Of a DNA stretch of 39,624 nucleotides, positions 9,626 to 17,481 are shown piece after piece. The translations under genes were made by a program, and so were the position numbers. The stretch's first letter is position 1, and each line of letters begins with the position of its first letter. The stretch spans positions 1 through 39,624 of the forward strand of contig JAJUFM010000011.1 of assembly GCA_029265995.1 (NCBI GenBank), in the 5' to 3' direction. The DNA is from Rhodospirillaceae bacterium (GTDB lineage: Bacteria > Pseudomonadota > Alphaproteobacteria > Kiloniellales > DSM-21159). The notes beneath the pieces are model-generated. The model was not told the DNA's origin. It did not search any database and worked only from the letters and a program-made list of their open reading frames with translations.

Positions 9626-10132
9626 TTAGTTCTTATCAAGGCGCTCGGAGCCGGAGTTATTCCAATTTCTGAGCGCATCGATGGCGCCCTGAAGAATGAA
9701 GGCAGCGGCCATCTTGTCGACCACTTGACCACGTCGACGGCGACTCATGTCCACGTCTTCCACCAGGAAGCGCTCAATGGCTGCCGTAGAGAGCCTTTCA
9801 TCCCAGTAGGCGATCGGCAGCGTAAAGCCTGCCAGCTCTTCCAAGTTGCGCGCAAACTGCCTGGTTGAGCGCGCGCGTTTGCCTTCGCTGCCGTCCATAT
9901 TGAGCGGCAAGCCGAGCACAAGGCCGCCGACACGCTGCTCCCTGCAAATGTCCGCCAGCCGCTGTGCATCCTCGGTAAATTTTGTTCGCTGGATGGTTTC
10001 GAGGGGAGATGCGAGGCTTAGATCGCTCGTCGCTATCGCAAGACCAATGGTTTTTTCACCGAGATCGAGACCGAGAAGCCTGGAACGAGGTGGAAGAAGA
10101 CGCGGCAATGCCCGCAGCTCAACGATGGCCAT
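9626..10132 (-). CDS. ruvX: YqgF/RuvX family pre-16S rRNA nuclease / putative Holliday junction resolvase
   Basis: A 168-residue RNase H-fold protein. YqgF is required for final 16S rRNA 5'-end maturation in E. coli, and the family is also named RuvX for its resolvase-like fold. Visible motifs are GLDLGEKTIG with the first acidic residue D23, LVLGLPLNMDGSEG, YWDERLST, and a C-terminal VDKMAAAFILQ with the last acidic residue. ATG 10132 is chosen; the upstream ATG at 10168 would add 12 residues and is less typical. It is divergent from the binding-protein/TRIC fusion and lies 198 bp upstream of tamA on the same strand. Confidence 0.92.
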   Translation of the reverse strand: MAIVELRALPRLLPPRSRLLGLDLGEKTIGLAIATSDLSLASPLETIQRTKFTEDAQRLADICREQRVGGLVLGLPLNMDGSEGKRARSTRQFARNLEELAGFTLPIAYWDERLSTAAIERFLVEDVDMSRRRRGQVVDKMAAAFILQGAIDALRNWNNSGSERLDKN

Positions 10133-10235
10133 GATCACCCGGCTGGGATATGTGCGGCGTAAACACAAAGCCAGTTCTATAGGGTTGTATCATCTCGCTT
10201 TAACCCCGCGTTGCGGTAGTGCACTCTCTGTCACC

Positions 10236-11759
10236 ATGCGACCCTTCTACAGACACCTGTTCCTTGTGGCGCACTTGATATTGCTGGCCAGCCTGAGCAT
10301 TGGAGCCGCCACGCCCCTGTCACCTGCCCACGCCCAGGATCGTGTACTGCGTGTCGCCTGGTCTCCACAGGCACCCTACCAGTTCTATCAGCTTAGGGGG
10401 GACAGCCAGTACGTTACCGGCATAGATGTGGTGACATTTCGGCAGGCTGCGGACGAAGCGGATTTGACGGTCGTGCTGGAGGAGCTTCCGTGGGAGGAAG
10501 CGCTTTCCCAGGTGGAAGCGGGAAAAATCGATGCTGCACTCGCGGCCTTTCACACCAAGGAGCGCGACCGATACGGATACTTCTCGGTTCCTCTGCGCAT
10601 GAGCCGAGAGAGTGTCTTTCTGCCGAGTGATCTGCTCCCTCAAGCAACGACGCTGGAAGGATTGTTCGCGGCGCTGGCGCAAGAACAACTGCGTCTAGGG
10701 GTAATTCAAGGATTCGAACTGGGCGCTGACTTCGCAGATTTCCAGAACCGCCATCCAGATCAGGTTGTGGTGCTGCCGCGAATCGATGACCTTCTTTCCA
10801 GCCTCTCCTCGGGCCAGATCGATGGGTTCATCTTGGACCGCTTTGCAGGCTACCGTGAGTTGGCACGGCACGATCTGCGAGGCTTCGAAGCACACAAGGT
10901 GCCAATCTACGAAGCGCCCGTCGCCGCGCTCTTCTCCAGAGAGACAGTGGAGCCGGAAGTGATCCAGCGCTTCGATACGGCGCTGGCGAAACTTCATGCG
11001 CGCGGTGAGACCAAGACCATCGGCCGTCGCTTCGTGCTGCCTGCGGTCATGGACATTGCACTCTACGGTTCCTGGTTTGAAGCCATTCTGATCGTGGGAA
11101 TGGTGGCTTTTTCCATATCTGCCGTCGTGATCGCGCGCAGCGGTGGCTATGGCCTGTACGGCGCTGTGGTGCTGGCGTGCCTGCCGGCACTGGGAGGCGG
11201 TGTGGTGCGCGACCTCCTGATCCTGCGTGAACCCTACATCTTTGCCTATCCGATCTATGTCTATATCGTCCTGGGCACGCTACTGGCTGGTTACCTCTTC
11301 AATCGGCTTTTGGATCGCGCGCGCGGCCGCTCGCTTCTGTTCTTCGATGCGGTGAATTTGGTTCTGCTGATGCGTCGCCGGATGAGGCCGCAGCTTCTCA
11401 TGGAGTTCTTCGATGCGGCAGGGATCGCGGCCTTTACCATTGTAGCGGTGACTGTGGCTGCAGAGTTCGGTCGCGACCCTCTGTGGATGTGGGGGCCGCT
11501 GCTCGCCGCCTTGACGGCCACGGGCGGCGCGATTTTGCGCGACATGATACGTGCCGACAGCAAGAACGACATTCTTCACAATGCCTTCTACGGAGAAACC
11601 GTCATTCTCTGGTCCTTCCCCTTGTCACTCTATCTTCAGTATTTCGGCCATCTGTCTGACCCCGAAACGGTGTTCTGGGCCTTGATGATCAGCATGATGG
11701 GGATATTTGCGACTCGAATGATCTTTGTTCTCTTCGGCTGGCGTGCGCCGCGCTATTGA
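10236..11759 (+). CDS. Fusion of periplasmic solute-binding domain with UPF0126/TRIC-type membrane domain
   Basis: A 507-residue two-part protein. Residues 1-33 form a signal peptide with predicted cleavage after PAHA. Residues about 38-268 look like a family 3 solute-binding protein of the amino-acid type (RVAWSPQAPYQF near the start, GKIDAALAAFHTKERD, then GQIDGFILDRFAGYREL). From about 275 to the end is a polytopic domain with the duplicated UPF0126/TRIC signature: GGGVVRD at 320-326 and GGAILRD at 430-436. Such domains form trimeric cation channels, and E. coli YicG has been implicated in glycine uptake. The fusion places the sensor domain in the periplasm directly before the first helix, so ligand-gated permeation is a reasonable inference. 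Substrate unknown. ATG 10236 is chosen because it begins the signal peptide; the frame is open further upstream but overlaps ruvX. Confidence 0.85.
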   Translation: MRPFYRHLFLVAHLILLASLSIGAATPLSPAHAQDRVLRVAWSPQAPYQFYQLRGDSQYVTGIDVVTFRQAADEADLTVVLEELPWEEALSQVEAGKIDAALAAFHTKERDRYGYFSVPLRMSRESVFLPSDLLPQATTLEGLFAALAQEQLRLGVIQGFELGADFADFQNRHPDQVVVLPRIDDLLSSLSSGQIDGFILDRFAGYRELARHDLRGFEAHKVPIYEAPVAALFSRETVEPEVIQRFDTALAKLHARGETKTIGRRFVLPAVMDIALYGSWFEAILIVGMVAFSISAVVIARSGGYGLYGAVVLACLPALGGGVVRDLLILREPYIFAYPIYVYIVLGTLLAGYLFNRLLDRARGRSLLFFDAVNLVLLMRRRMRPQLLMEFFDAAGIAAFTIVAVTVAAEFGRDPLWMWGPLLAALTATGGAILRDMIRADSKNDILHNAFYGETVILWSFPLSLYLQYFGHLSDPETVFWALMISMMGIFATRMIFVLFGWRAPRY

Positions 11760-11794
11760 ACTACTCGAGGCGGTCGGTGAGGGCGGGGTTCGCC

Positions 11795-11823
11795 TTGTCG
11801 CTTACCGGGTGTGGTGCTAGGGT
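11795..11823 (+). promoter_or_regulatory. Possible promoter for gatCAB
   Basis: TTGTCG at 11795-11800 and TAGGGT at 11818-11823 with 17 bp between, about 50 nt before the gatC ATG. The -35 is a fair match and the -10 is poor, so this is tentative. Confidence 0.25.
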
Positions 11824-11876
11824 CCGCGCCGTCCGCGACGGACATTCATTAGGCGAATGATAGGGATTGGCGCAGC

Positions 11877-12164
11877 ATGTCGGTCGACCTCGGCACGGTC
11901 CGGCACATCGCCAAGCTTGCGCGGCTCCATGTGGAGCAGGAGCAGGCTGAGGCACTGGTCGGCGAGCTCAACAAGATTTTGGGATGGGTGGAGCAGCTCG
12001 GTGAACTGGATACCACGGGCGTTCCGCCGATGACCTCCGTGGTCGAACGTAGCCAGCCATTGCGCGAGGACGTGGTCACCGAGGAGGACAGCAACTCTGC
12101 TGTTCTCGCCAATGCTCCGGATTCCGCTCACGGCTTCTTCGTCGTACCGAAGGTGGTGGAGTGA
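11877..12164 (+). CDS. gatC: Aspartyl/glutamyl-tRNA amidotransferase subunit C
   Basis: A 95-residue GatC, the small subunit that wraps around and stabilises GatA and GatB in the tRNA-dependent amidotransferase. The family pattern is clear: an N-terminal helical segment [12 protein letters not shown], then [18 protein letters not shown], the proline-rich VPPMTSV turn, and LREDVV before a C-terminal [11 protein letters not shown] tail. It is the first gene of gatC-gatA-gatB, and its TGA overlaps the gatA ATG by one base. The complex converts Glu-tRNA(Gln), and usually Asp-tRNA(Asn), to the amidated forms. Confidence 0.96.
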   Translation: MSVDLGTVRHIAKLARLHVEQEQAEALVGELNKILGWVEQLGELDTTGVPPMTSVVERSQPLREDVVTEEDSNSAVLANAPDSAHGFFVVPKVVE

Positions 12165-13642
12165 TGACGAGCCCAACCCACATGACCCTGGCTCAAGCGC
12201 GTGACGCGCTGGCGAAGCGCGAAATGTCAGCTCGCGAACTGGCCGAAGCCCACCTCGCCGCTGTGGAGGCAGCAAGGCCGTTGAACGCCTTTACGGTGGA
12301 GACACCGGAAAAGGCTCTGTCCATGGCTGAAGCCTCCGATGAACGCCTGGCCAAAGGGGAAGGGCGCCCGCTCGAGGGGATCCCTCTTGGGATCAAGGAC
12401 CTCTTCTGCACCGAGGGCGTGGCTTCCACGGCCGGCAGCCGCATGCTCAAGGACTTCAAGCCGACTTACGAGTCGACCGTCACAGCCAACCTTTGGCGCG
12501 ATGGCGCCGTCCTTCTGGGCAAGCTCAACATGGACGAGTTCGCGATGGGCTCGTCGAACATGACCAGCGCTTACGGCGGGGTGGAGAACCCCTGGCGCGC
12601 CGAAGGAAGTGACAAGAAGCTGGTGGCCGGCGGCTCCTCCGGCGGATCGGCGGCGGCGGTGGCAGCCCGCTGTGCATTGGGTACCACGGGAACCGACACC
12701 GGCGGATCCATTCGCCAACCGGCGGCTTTCACCGGCATTGTCGGCATGAAGCCGACCTATGGCCGCTGTTCTCGCTGGGGCATTGTCTCCTTTGCCTCCT
12801 CCCTGGATCAGGCGGGGCCAATGGCCCGGAGTGTGCGTGATTGCGCCATCCTGCTGCGCTCCATGTCCGGCCACGATCCGAAGGATTCGACGTCGATCGA
12901 GCAGCCGGTGCCTGATTTCGAAAAGGCTCTAACAGGCGATATCCGCGGCTTGAAGGTGGGTATTCCGAAGGAGTATCGGGTTGATGGCATGTCAGAGGAG
13001 CTGGAGCGGCTCTGGCAGCAGGGCATCGATTGGCTGCGCGCTGCGGGGGCGGAAATCATCGACATTTCCCTGCCGCACACGAGCTACGCCTTGCCGACCT
13101 ACTATATCGTCGCCTCCGCCGAGGCCTCTTCCAACCTCGCGCGCTATGACGGCGTGCGCTATGGGCTGCGCGTCGAGGGCGACAGCCTGGACGAGATGTA
13201 CGAGGCGACGCGCGGCGCGGGTTTTGGCCGTGAAGTGAAGCGGCGCATCCTTATCGGCACCTACGTTCTGTCCGCCGGCTACTACGACGCCTACTACAAC
13301 AAGGCGCGGCAGGTGCGCACCCTGATCGCCCGGGATTTCGGCCAGGCTTACGAGAAGGTCGACGTCATCCTGACGCCGACCACGCCGGGGCCGGCCTTTC
13401 CCATGGGGGAAAAGATGGACGACCCAATCGCCATGTACCTGAACGACGTCTTTACAGTCCCTGCCAGCCTTGCGGGTCAGCCGGCGATCTCTGTGCCGGC
13501 AGGCCTCTCGGAACAGGGACTGCCCCTCGGCTTGCAGCTGATCGGGCGGGCCTTCGATGAGCAGACGGTGCTGCGTGCGGCTGGCGTATTGGAGGAGGCT
13601 GCCCAGTTCACTGCGGAACCCGCCTTCGTTGCAGGCGCGTAG
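12164..13642 (+). CDS. gatA: Aspartyl/glutamyl-tRNA amidotransferase subunit A
   Basis: A 492-residue amidase-signature enzyme. GatA hydrolyses glutamine and passes ammonia to GatB. The Ser-cisSer-Lys triad is readable: K78 in GIKDL, cis-Ser S158 in [12 protein letters not shown], and nucleophile S182 in [12 protein letters not shown]; the 24-residue spacing of the two serines matches characterised GatA. ATG 12164 overlaps the gatC stop (TGATG), implying translational coupling; a GTG three bases earlier is a less likely alternative. Full length and intact. The gatB ATG follows 36 nt after the stop. Confidence 0.97.
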   Translation: MTSPTHMTLAQARDALAKREMSARELAEAHLAAVEAARPLNAFTVETPEKALSMAEASDERLAKGEGRPLEGIPLGIKDLFCTEGVASTAGSRMLKDFKPTYESTVTANLWRDGAVLLGKLNMDEFAMGSSNMTSAYGGVENPWRAEGSDKKLVAGGSSGGSAAAVAARCALGTTGTDTGGSIRQPAAFTGIVGMKPTYGRCSRWGIVSFASSLDQAGPMARSVRDCAILLRSMSGHDPKDSTSIEQPVPDFEKALTGDIRGLKVGIPKEYRVDGMSEELERLWQQGIDWLRAAGAEIIDISLPHTSYALPTYYIVASAEASSNLARYDGVRYGLRVEGDSLDEMYEATRGAGFGREVKRRILIGTYVLSAGYYDAYYNKARQVRTLIARDFGQAYEKVDVILTPTTPGPAFPMGEKMDDPIAMYLNDVFTVPASLAGQPAISVPAGLSEQGLPLGLQLIGRAFDEQTVLRAAGVLEEAAQFTAEPAFVAGA

Positions 13643-13678
13643 CAGACGGAAGAGCAGGCACAAAACGGGCGAACGAAG

Positions 13679-15139
13679 ATGTCTTTGATCGAAGGCGAGA
13701 CGGGTAAGTGGGAGGTCGTGATCGGGCTGGAGGTCCACGCCCAGGTCATCTCCCGGTCCAAGTTGTTTTCCGGCGCATCCACCGCTTACGGCGCAGCGCC
13801 AAACTCCCAGGTGTCACTGGTGGATGCCGCAATGCCTGGCATGCTGCCCGTCTTGAACCGCGAATGCGTGGCGCAGGCGGTACGCACCGGCCTTGGCCTC
13901 AAGGCAAAGATCAACCTCACCTCCGTCTTCGAGCGCAAGAACTACTTTTACGCCGATCTGCCACAGGGCTATCAGATCAGCCAGTTCAAGCACCCGATCG
14001 TCGGGGAGGGGACGCTGACCATCGATCTGCCCGACGGCAGCACAAGGGATATAGGGATCGAGCGGCTGCACCTGGAACAGGATGCAGGAAAGTCGCTGCA
14101 TGATCAGGATCCCCGTCGGACCTTCGTCGACCTGAATCGCGCCGGCGTGGCGCTGATGGAGATCGTCTCGAAGCCGGACATCCGCTCGGCGGAGGAGGCC
14201 GGTGCCTACATTCGCAAGCTGCGCTCCATCTTGCGTTATCTGGGCACCTGTGACGGCAACATGGAAGAGGGGAGCCTGCGCTGCGACGTTAACCTCTCCG
14301 TGCGTCGTCCGGGCGAGCCTCTTGGAACCAGGACAGAAACCAAGAACGTCAACTCGATCCGCTTCGTTCAGCAGGCCATCGAGTATGAGGCACGACGGCA
14401 GATCGAAGTGCTCGAGGCGGGCGGAACGATCGAGCAGGAAACTCGTCTCTTCGACTCGCGGAAAGGCGAAAGCCGCTCCATGCGCAGCAAGGAGGAGGCG
14501 CACGATTACCGCTACTTCCCCGACCCCGACCTGTTGCCGCTGGTCCTGGAGCAGAGCTACGTGGATGAATTGGCGGCTGCCCTTCCGGAACTGCCAGACG
14601 AAAAAAAGCGTCGCTTCATGGAAGACTATGGGCTCTCCGCTTATGACGCAGGCGTTCTCGTCGCCGAGCAGGCCAATGCGGCCTTCTACGAGGCGGTACT
14701 GGACGGTGGCAAGCGCGACCCCAAGCTCGCCGCGAATTGGGTGACAGTGAACTACTTCGGCGCGCTCAACGCCTCTGGCGTCGGCTTGGCAGAGGCGCCG
14801 ATCGACGCGAAGAAGCTCGGCGGCCTGCTTGACCTTATCGCTGACGGCACCGTCTCCTCGCGCCTCGCCAAGGAAGTATTCGAGGCAATGTGGGAGAGCG
14901 GTAAGGACGCTGCGACCATCGTCGAGGAAAAGGGTCTGAAGCAGATCACCGACGAAAGCGCCATCGAGGCCTTGGTCGACAAGGTGATTGCCGAAAACCC
15001 CGCGCAGGTGGAGCAGTATGCCGGCGGCGAGAATCCCAAGGTGATCGGCTGGTTCGTCGGCCAGGTCATGAAGGCCAGCCAGGGCAAGGCCAATCCTGGG
15101 GCGGTAAACCAGATTCTAAAGCGCAAGCTCGGAGGCTGA
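13679..15139 (+). CDS. gatB: Aspartyl/glutamyl-tRNA amidotransferase subunit B
   Basis: A 486-residue GatB, the kinase/transamidase subunit that phosphorylates Glu- or Asp-charged tRNA and amidates it with ammonia from GatA. The N-terminal catalytic domain shows [12 protein letters not shown], the highly conserved [15 protein letters not shown], and [14 protein letters not shown]. The C-terminal helical and YqeY-like tail domains run from about residue 300 and end [14 protein letters not shown]. It completes the gatCAB operon. A gatCAB operon implies indirect Gln-tRNA (and perhaps Asn-tRNA) synthesis, so glnS may be absent from this genome; that is not testable within the window. Confidence 0.97.
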   Translation: MSLIEGETGKWEVVIGLEVHAQVISRSKLFSGASTAYGAAPNSQVSLVDAAMPGMLPVLNRECVAQAVRTGLGLKAKINLTSVFERKNYFYADLPQGYQISQFKHPIVGEGTLTIDLPDGSTRDIGIERLHLEQDAGKSLHDQDPRRTFVDLNRAGVALMEIVSKPDIRSAEEAGAYIRKLRSILRYLGTCDGNMEEGSLRCDVNLSVRRPGEPLGTRTETKNVNSIRFVQQAIEYEARRQIEVLEAGGTIEQETRLFDSRKGESRSMRSKEEAHDYRYFPDPDLLPLVLEQSYVDELAAALPELPDEKKRRFMEDYGLSAYDAGVLVAEQANAAFYEAVLDGGKRDPKLAANWVTVNYFGALNASGVGLAEAPIDAKKLGGLLDLIADGTVSSRLAKEVFEAMWESGKDAATIVEEKGLKQITDESAIEALVDKVIAENPAQVEQYAGGENPKVIGWFVGQVMKASQGKANPGAVNQILKRKLGG

Positions 15140-15167
15140 TGAGGGGAGCTCTCTCTACCGAGGCCCG

Positions 15168-15659
15168 TTAAAGGAAGCCGATCCAGCGGCCCGCGATGAG
15201 GGCAGAGATCCAGATCGCCAGAGACGCGCCCGCCATGAATTTGATGGACAGCGGCGCTTCACCGCTCTGGGGCGCCCGCGCCCAAGGTGCAACGCCGTGA
15301 AGCAGCGCCGCATTCGTGAGGCCAGCCGCGAGTAGCCCCATCTTCGTGAGAAACGCAGGGTTTAACGCGTACTCGTCGGCCTTGACGGTGAAGAGAACCA
15401 AGCCTGTCGAGATTGCCAGACTCACCCCGACCATGGCTGCGCCCGACAGGAAGGGGCCCAGGACTTGCAGTGAAGTCCGCCGAAACAGCCCGAGGATGCG
15501 CAGGTCCAGTGGCACAATGGAGCCGATGAGGAGCCCTATCGACAGGATGTGGGCGGCGTTGGCAAAGATGTAAAGCGTCGGCGAGGCTGTTAGCGCCTGT
15601 GCGACAGGGCTGCCGGTCAGCCACTCGAGCGGCCCGGCCAAAGCAACCTCAATCTCCAA
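15168..15659 (-). CDS. Four-helix membrane protein (DUF6644-like), partner of upstream periplasmic protein
   Basis: A 163-residue integral membrane protein of unknown function. Hydrophobic segments lie at about 28-50, 66-91, 103-123 and 140-161. Two histidines sit in or next to helices: H37 (ANAAHILSIG) and H121 (ALLHGVAP). Similar four-helix proteins are grouped as DUF6644 and are recalled next to DUF6152 genes, though I cannot confirm the assignment here. The probable start is TTG 15659, inside the last codons of the upstream gene (11-nt overlap), implying translational coupling; no ATG occurs until about residue 76. Paired histidines in a small helical bundle suggest heme or metal binding, which is only inference. 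Confidence 0.7.
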   Translation of the reverse strand: MEIEVALAGPLEWLTGSPVAQALTASPTLYIFANAAHILSIGLLIGSIVPLDLRILGLFRRTSLQVLGPFLSGAAMVGVSLAISTGLVLFTVKADEYALNPAFLTKMGLLAAGLTNAALLHGVAPWARAPQSGEAPLSIKFMAGASLAIWISALIAGRWIGFL

Positions 15660-16029
15660 TTCGCTCTGGGTAGAGGTCGAAGTTCTGGCCGTCGATGGTG
15701 ATCCGGACTGCCTTCATCAATCTCTCGGTCTCGTCGAGGGAGCGGTTTCCCAAGATAGTGACGTGATCGCCTGGCTGCGCTGCGCCTTCTACAAATCCGG
15801 CGCGCTGCGTCTGGCGCGGGTTCGCGAGATCGATCTGCCACACCTCGCCATCTGCCTCGACGGTAAGCGAAGGGTGTGGCGGTGCGAAGGAAATCTCCTG
15901 GATGGTGCCTGACAACTCGGTTGTTTCGCCCTCCGCCCAGCTCCATCCATGATGCGCGGTGGCTGGAACGCTCAGGAGCAGCAAGGCGCAGAAACTGGCG
16001 AGGATTACCACTGGATTGATGCTGCGCAT
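15649..16029 (-). CDS. Secreted DUF6152-like protein with His-His at predicted mature N-terminus
   Basis: A 126-residue secreted protein. Residues 1-25 form a clear signal peptide, and the best signal-peptidase I site (VPATA, cut after A25) leaves a mature protein starting H26-H27-G-W-S-W. The remaining roughly 100 residues look like a small beta barrel (LSGTIQEISFAPPHPSLTV, then GDHVTILGNR). Further histidines are H52 and H89. Small periplasmic proteins beginning AHH are annotated as DUF6152; that match is from memory of the pattern. It overlaps the following membrane-protein gene by 11 nt, so the two probably act together. An N-terminal histidine often serves as a copper ligand (CopC, LPMOs); function here is not established. 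Confidence 0.72.
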   Translation of the reverse strand: MRSINPVVILASFCALLLLSVPATAHHGWSWAEGETTELSGTIQEISFAPPHPSLTVEADGEVWQIDLANPRQTQRAGFVEGAAQPGDHVTILGNRSLDETERLMKAVRITIDGQNFDLYPERIGD

Positions 16030-16160
16030 CTCTCACCTCCTCTTCGAGAGGTCCTTGGAGTGATGGCAGAGCAATCGCCAGTCGCCGCCGCTGTTCCGGA
16101 GTCGGAGGTGGGAAATGGAATCAGAAGGTGGAGTAGTTCGCTTCTGGGACCTGGAACGGG

Positions 16161-16189
16161 AAAAGGGCCGGTAAAGACCGACCCTTTTT
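16161..16189 (-). terminator. Intrinsic terminator after the tRNA genes
   Basis: Bases 16161-16172 pair with 16177-16188 (one mismatch) around a 4-nt loop, with A-tracts on the left arm and T-tracts on the right. Read on the minus strand it lies just beyond the tRNA-Asn 3' end, and it also has T residues on the plus strand. It separates the tRNA unit from the DUF6152-like operon. Confidence 0.7.
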
Positions 16190-16201
16190 ACCTCGCCGAA
16201 T

Positions 16202-16277
<76 letters not shown>

Positions 16278-16387
16278 TCAGAGGGCGCTCGATACTGAGC
16301 GCCGCGGCCGGCTTATAGCAAAGGCCATCGGCCCCTGCAAAGACTTTCGCCACCTTCTCCAGAACCTCCCGCAAACGCCTGAAGAAC

Positions 16388-16461
16388 TGGAGGCCCGGGC
16401 CGGAATCGAACCGACGTACGAGGATTTGCAGTCCTCTGCATAACCACTCTGCCACCGGGCC
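16388..16461 (-). tRNA. tRNA-Cys (GCA anticodon)
   Basis: A 74-nt cloverleaf on the minus strand. The acceptor stem GGCCCGG pairs with CCGGGCC, with discriminator U73 (a cysteine identity base) and an encoded CCA at 16390-16388. The anticodon loop CTGCAAA carries GCA, and the T-loop is GGTTCGATTCC. Upstream on the minus strand TTGACC (16502-16497) could be a -35 element, but the -10 at the right distance is poor. Probably co-transcribed with tRNA-Asn. Confidence 0.97.
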
Positions 16462-16599
16462 GGCGGCCGCCGATGTCTGCCAGTCTGCGCCCTCAAGGTC
16501 AAGTGAGTCGCTCTAGCTGCTGCTCCGTTTCGCAGCAAAAAGATGATGCTCATCAATGTGCGTCGGCTGATGGCGCATTCGCCCGTTGCGGTGCAGTCA

Positions 16600-16628
16600 T
16601 TGTCTTGCTGTGGTAGTGACTCTATAAC
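16600..16628 (+). promoter_or_regulatory. Sigma-70-type promoter for the methyltransferase-like gene and tolC
   Basis: TTGTCT at 16600-16605 and TATAAC at 16623-16628 with exactly 17 bp between; the -10 matches consensus at five of six positions. It lies about 65 nt before the TTG start at 16695, in the 233-nt gap after tRNA-Cys. One of the best promoter matches in the window. Confidence 0.55.
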
Positions 16629-16694
16629 CTCTCGCGAATTGGCGGTGCGGTAAGGTGAGGTGCCGCGCCAGAATCGATAGTAGGGATTCGAGCT

Positions 16695-17345
16695 TTGGAT
16701 TACGCCAGCGCACGCCGCAACATGGTGGATGGGCAACTGCGCACCAATAGGGTCAACGACCCCCGCCTGCTCGGGGCGTTCGAAACTCTGCCTCGCGAGC
16801 TTTTCGTGCCGGATACCGCTCGCGGCTTCGCCTATGTGGATGAGGATCTGCCGCTGGGCCATGGTCGCTGGATCATGGAACCGATGGTTCTTGGGCGACT
16901 GCTGCAGGAGGCAGAGATAGAAGAAGGCGATGCCGTTCTGGTCGTTGCCGCAGGATCTGGCTACTCTGCTGCCGTGGCGGCTTCAATGGCCGGGAGTGTG
17001 GTGGCGCTTGAAGAAGAGACTGCGCTTGCAGAACAGGCACGGTCCCTGCTTCAGGAACTTGAGATCGATAATGTAAGCGTTGTTACGGGGGAGCTGCGCA
17101 AAGGGTGGCCTGAGCAGGCGCCCTATGACGTCATTCTTGTAGAGGGCGCGATAGAAGAGGTTCCGGCCGCTTTCGGGGACCAGTTGGCTGAGGGAGGCCG
17201 ATTGGTAGCGGTGGTTCGGCCGCCTGGTGAGGTAGGCCGCGCGCGCTTGTTCAGGAAGAATGGTACCCTTGCGAGCCGCGTTCTCTTCGACGCTGCAACA
17301 CCAGTGATCGAAAGCATGCGTAAACCACGCAGTTTTGTCTTTTAG
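16695..17345 (+). CDS. Protein-L-isoaspartate O-methyltransferase-like protein (divergent)
   Basis: A 216-residue SAM-dependent methyltransferase of the PCMT superfamily. The N-terminus MDYASARRNMVDGQLRTNRVND is the pattern of the alphaproteobacterial subgroup. SAM motif I is recognisable but altered (VLVVAAGSGYSAAVAASMAG, residues 81-100), and a later VILVEGAIEEVPAAF fits motif II. The canonical PCMT substrate motif (GQTISQP, with a needed Ser) is replaced by GHGRWIMEPMVLGRL at about 55-69, so true isoaspartyl repair activity is doubtful. TTG 16695 is chosen because an AGGGA Shine-Dalgarno precedes it by 8 nt; an ATG at residue 10 is a poorer fit. The gene directly precedes tolC, an arrangement recalled in other alphaproteobacteria. 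Confidence 0.82.
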   Translation: MDYASARRNMVDGQLRTNRVNDPRLLGAFETLPRELFVPDTARGFAYVDEDLPLGHGRWIMEPMVLGRLLQEAEIEEGDAVLVVAAGSGYSAAVAASMAGSVVALEEETALAEQARSLLQELEIDNVSVVTGELRKGWPEQAPYDVILVEGAIEEVPAAFGDQLAEGGRLVAVVRPPGEVGRARLFRKNGTLASRVLFDAATPVIESMRKPRSFVF

Positions 17346-17481
17346 CGCGCGACGTTAGTCCAAGGGATGCAAGAAGAAGTACAACAGCGGATCAGGTTCA
17401 GCCGGATGCACACGGCTCTGGCCCGTCTTCTTTGAGTAGGGCAAACTTCGCATTGGTTGAGGAATGAAGGGGGGCACGCGC

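Noticed and set aside
12992..13738. 248-codon minus-strand frame opposite gatA
   Set aside because: Antisense shadow of a highly conserved gene with no signature of its own.
15617..16036. Alternative minus-strand frame overlapping the secreted DUF6152-like gene
   Set aside because: It lacks a signal peptide or known pattern, while the overlapping frame has both.
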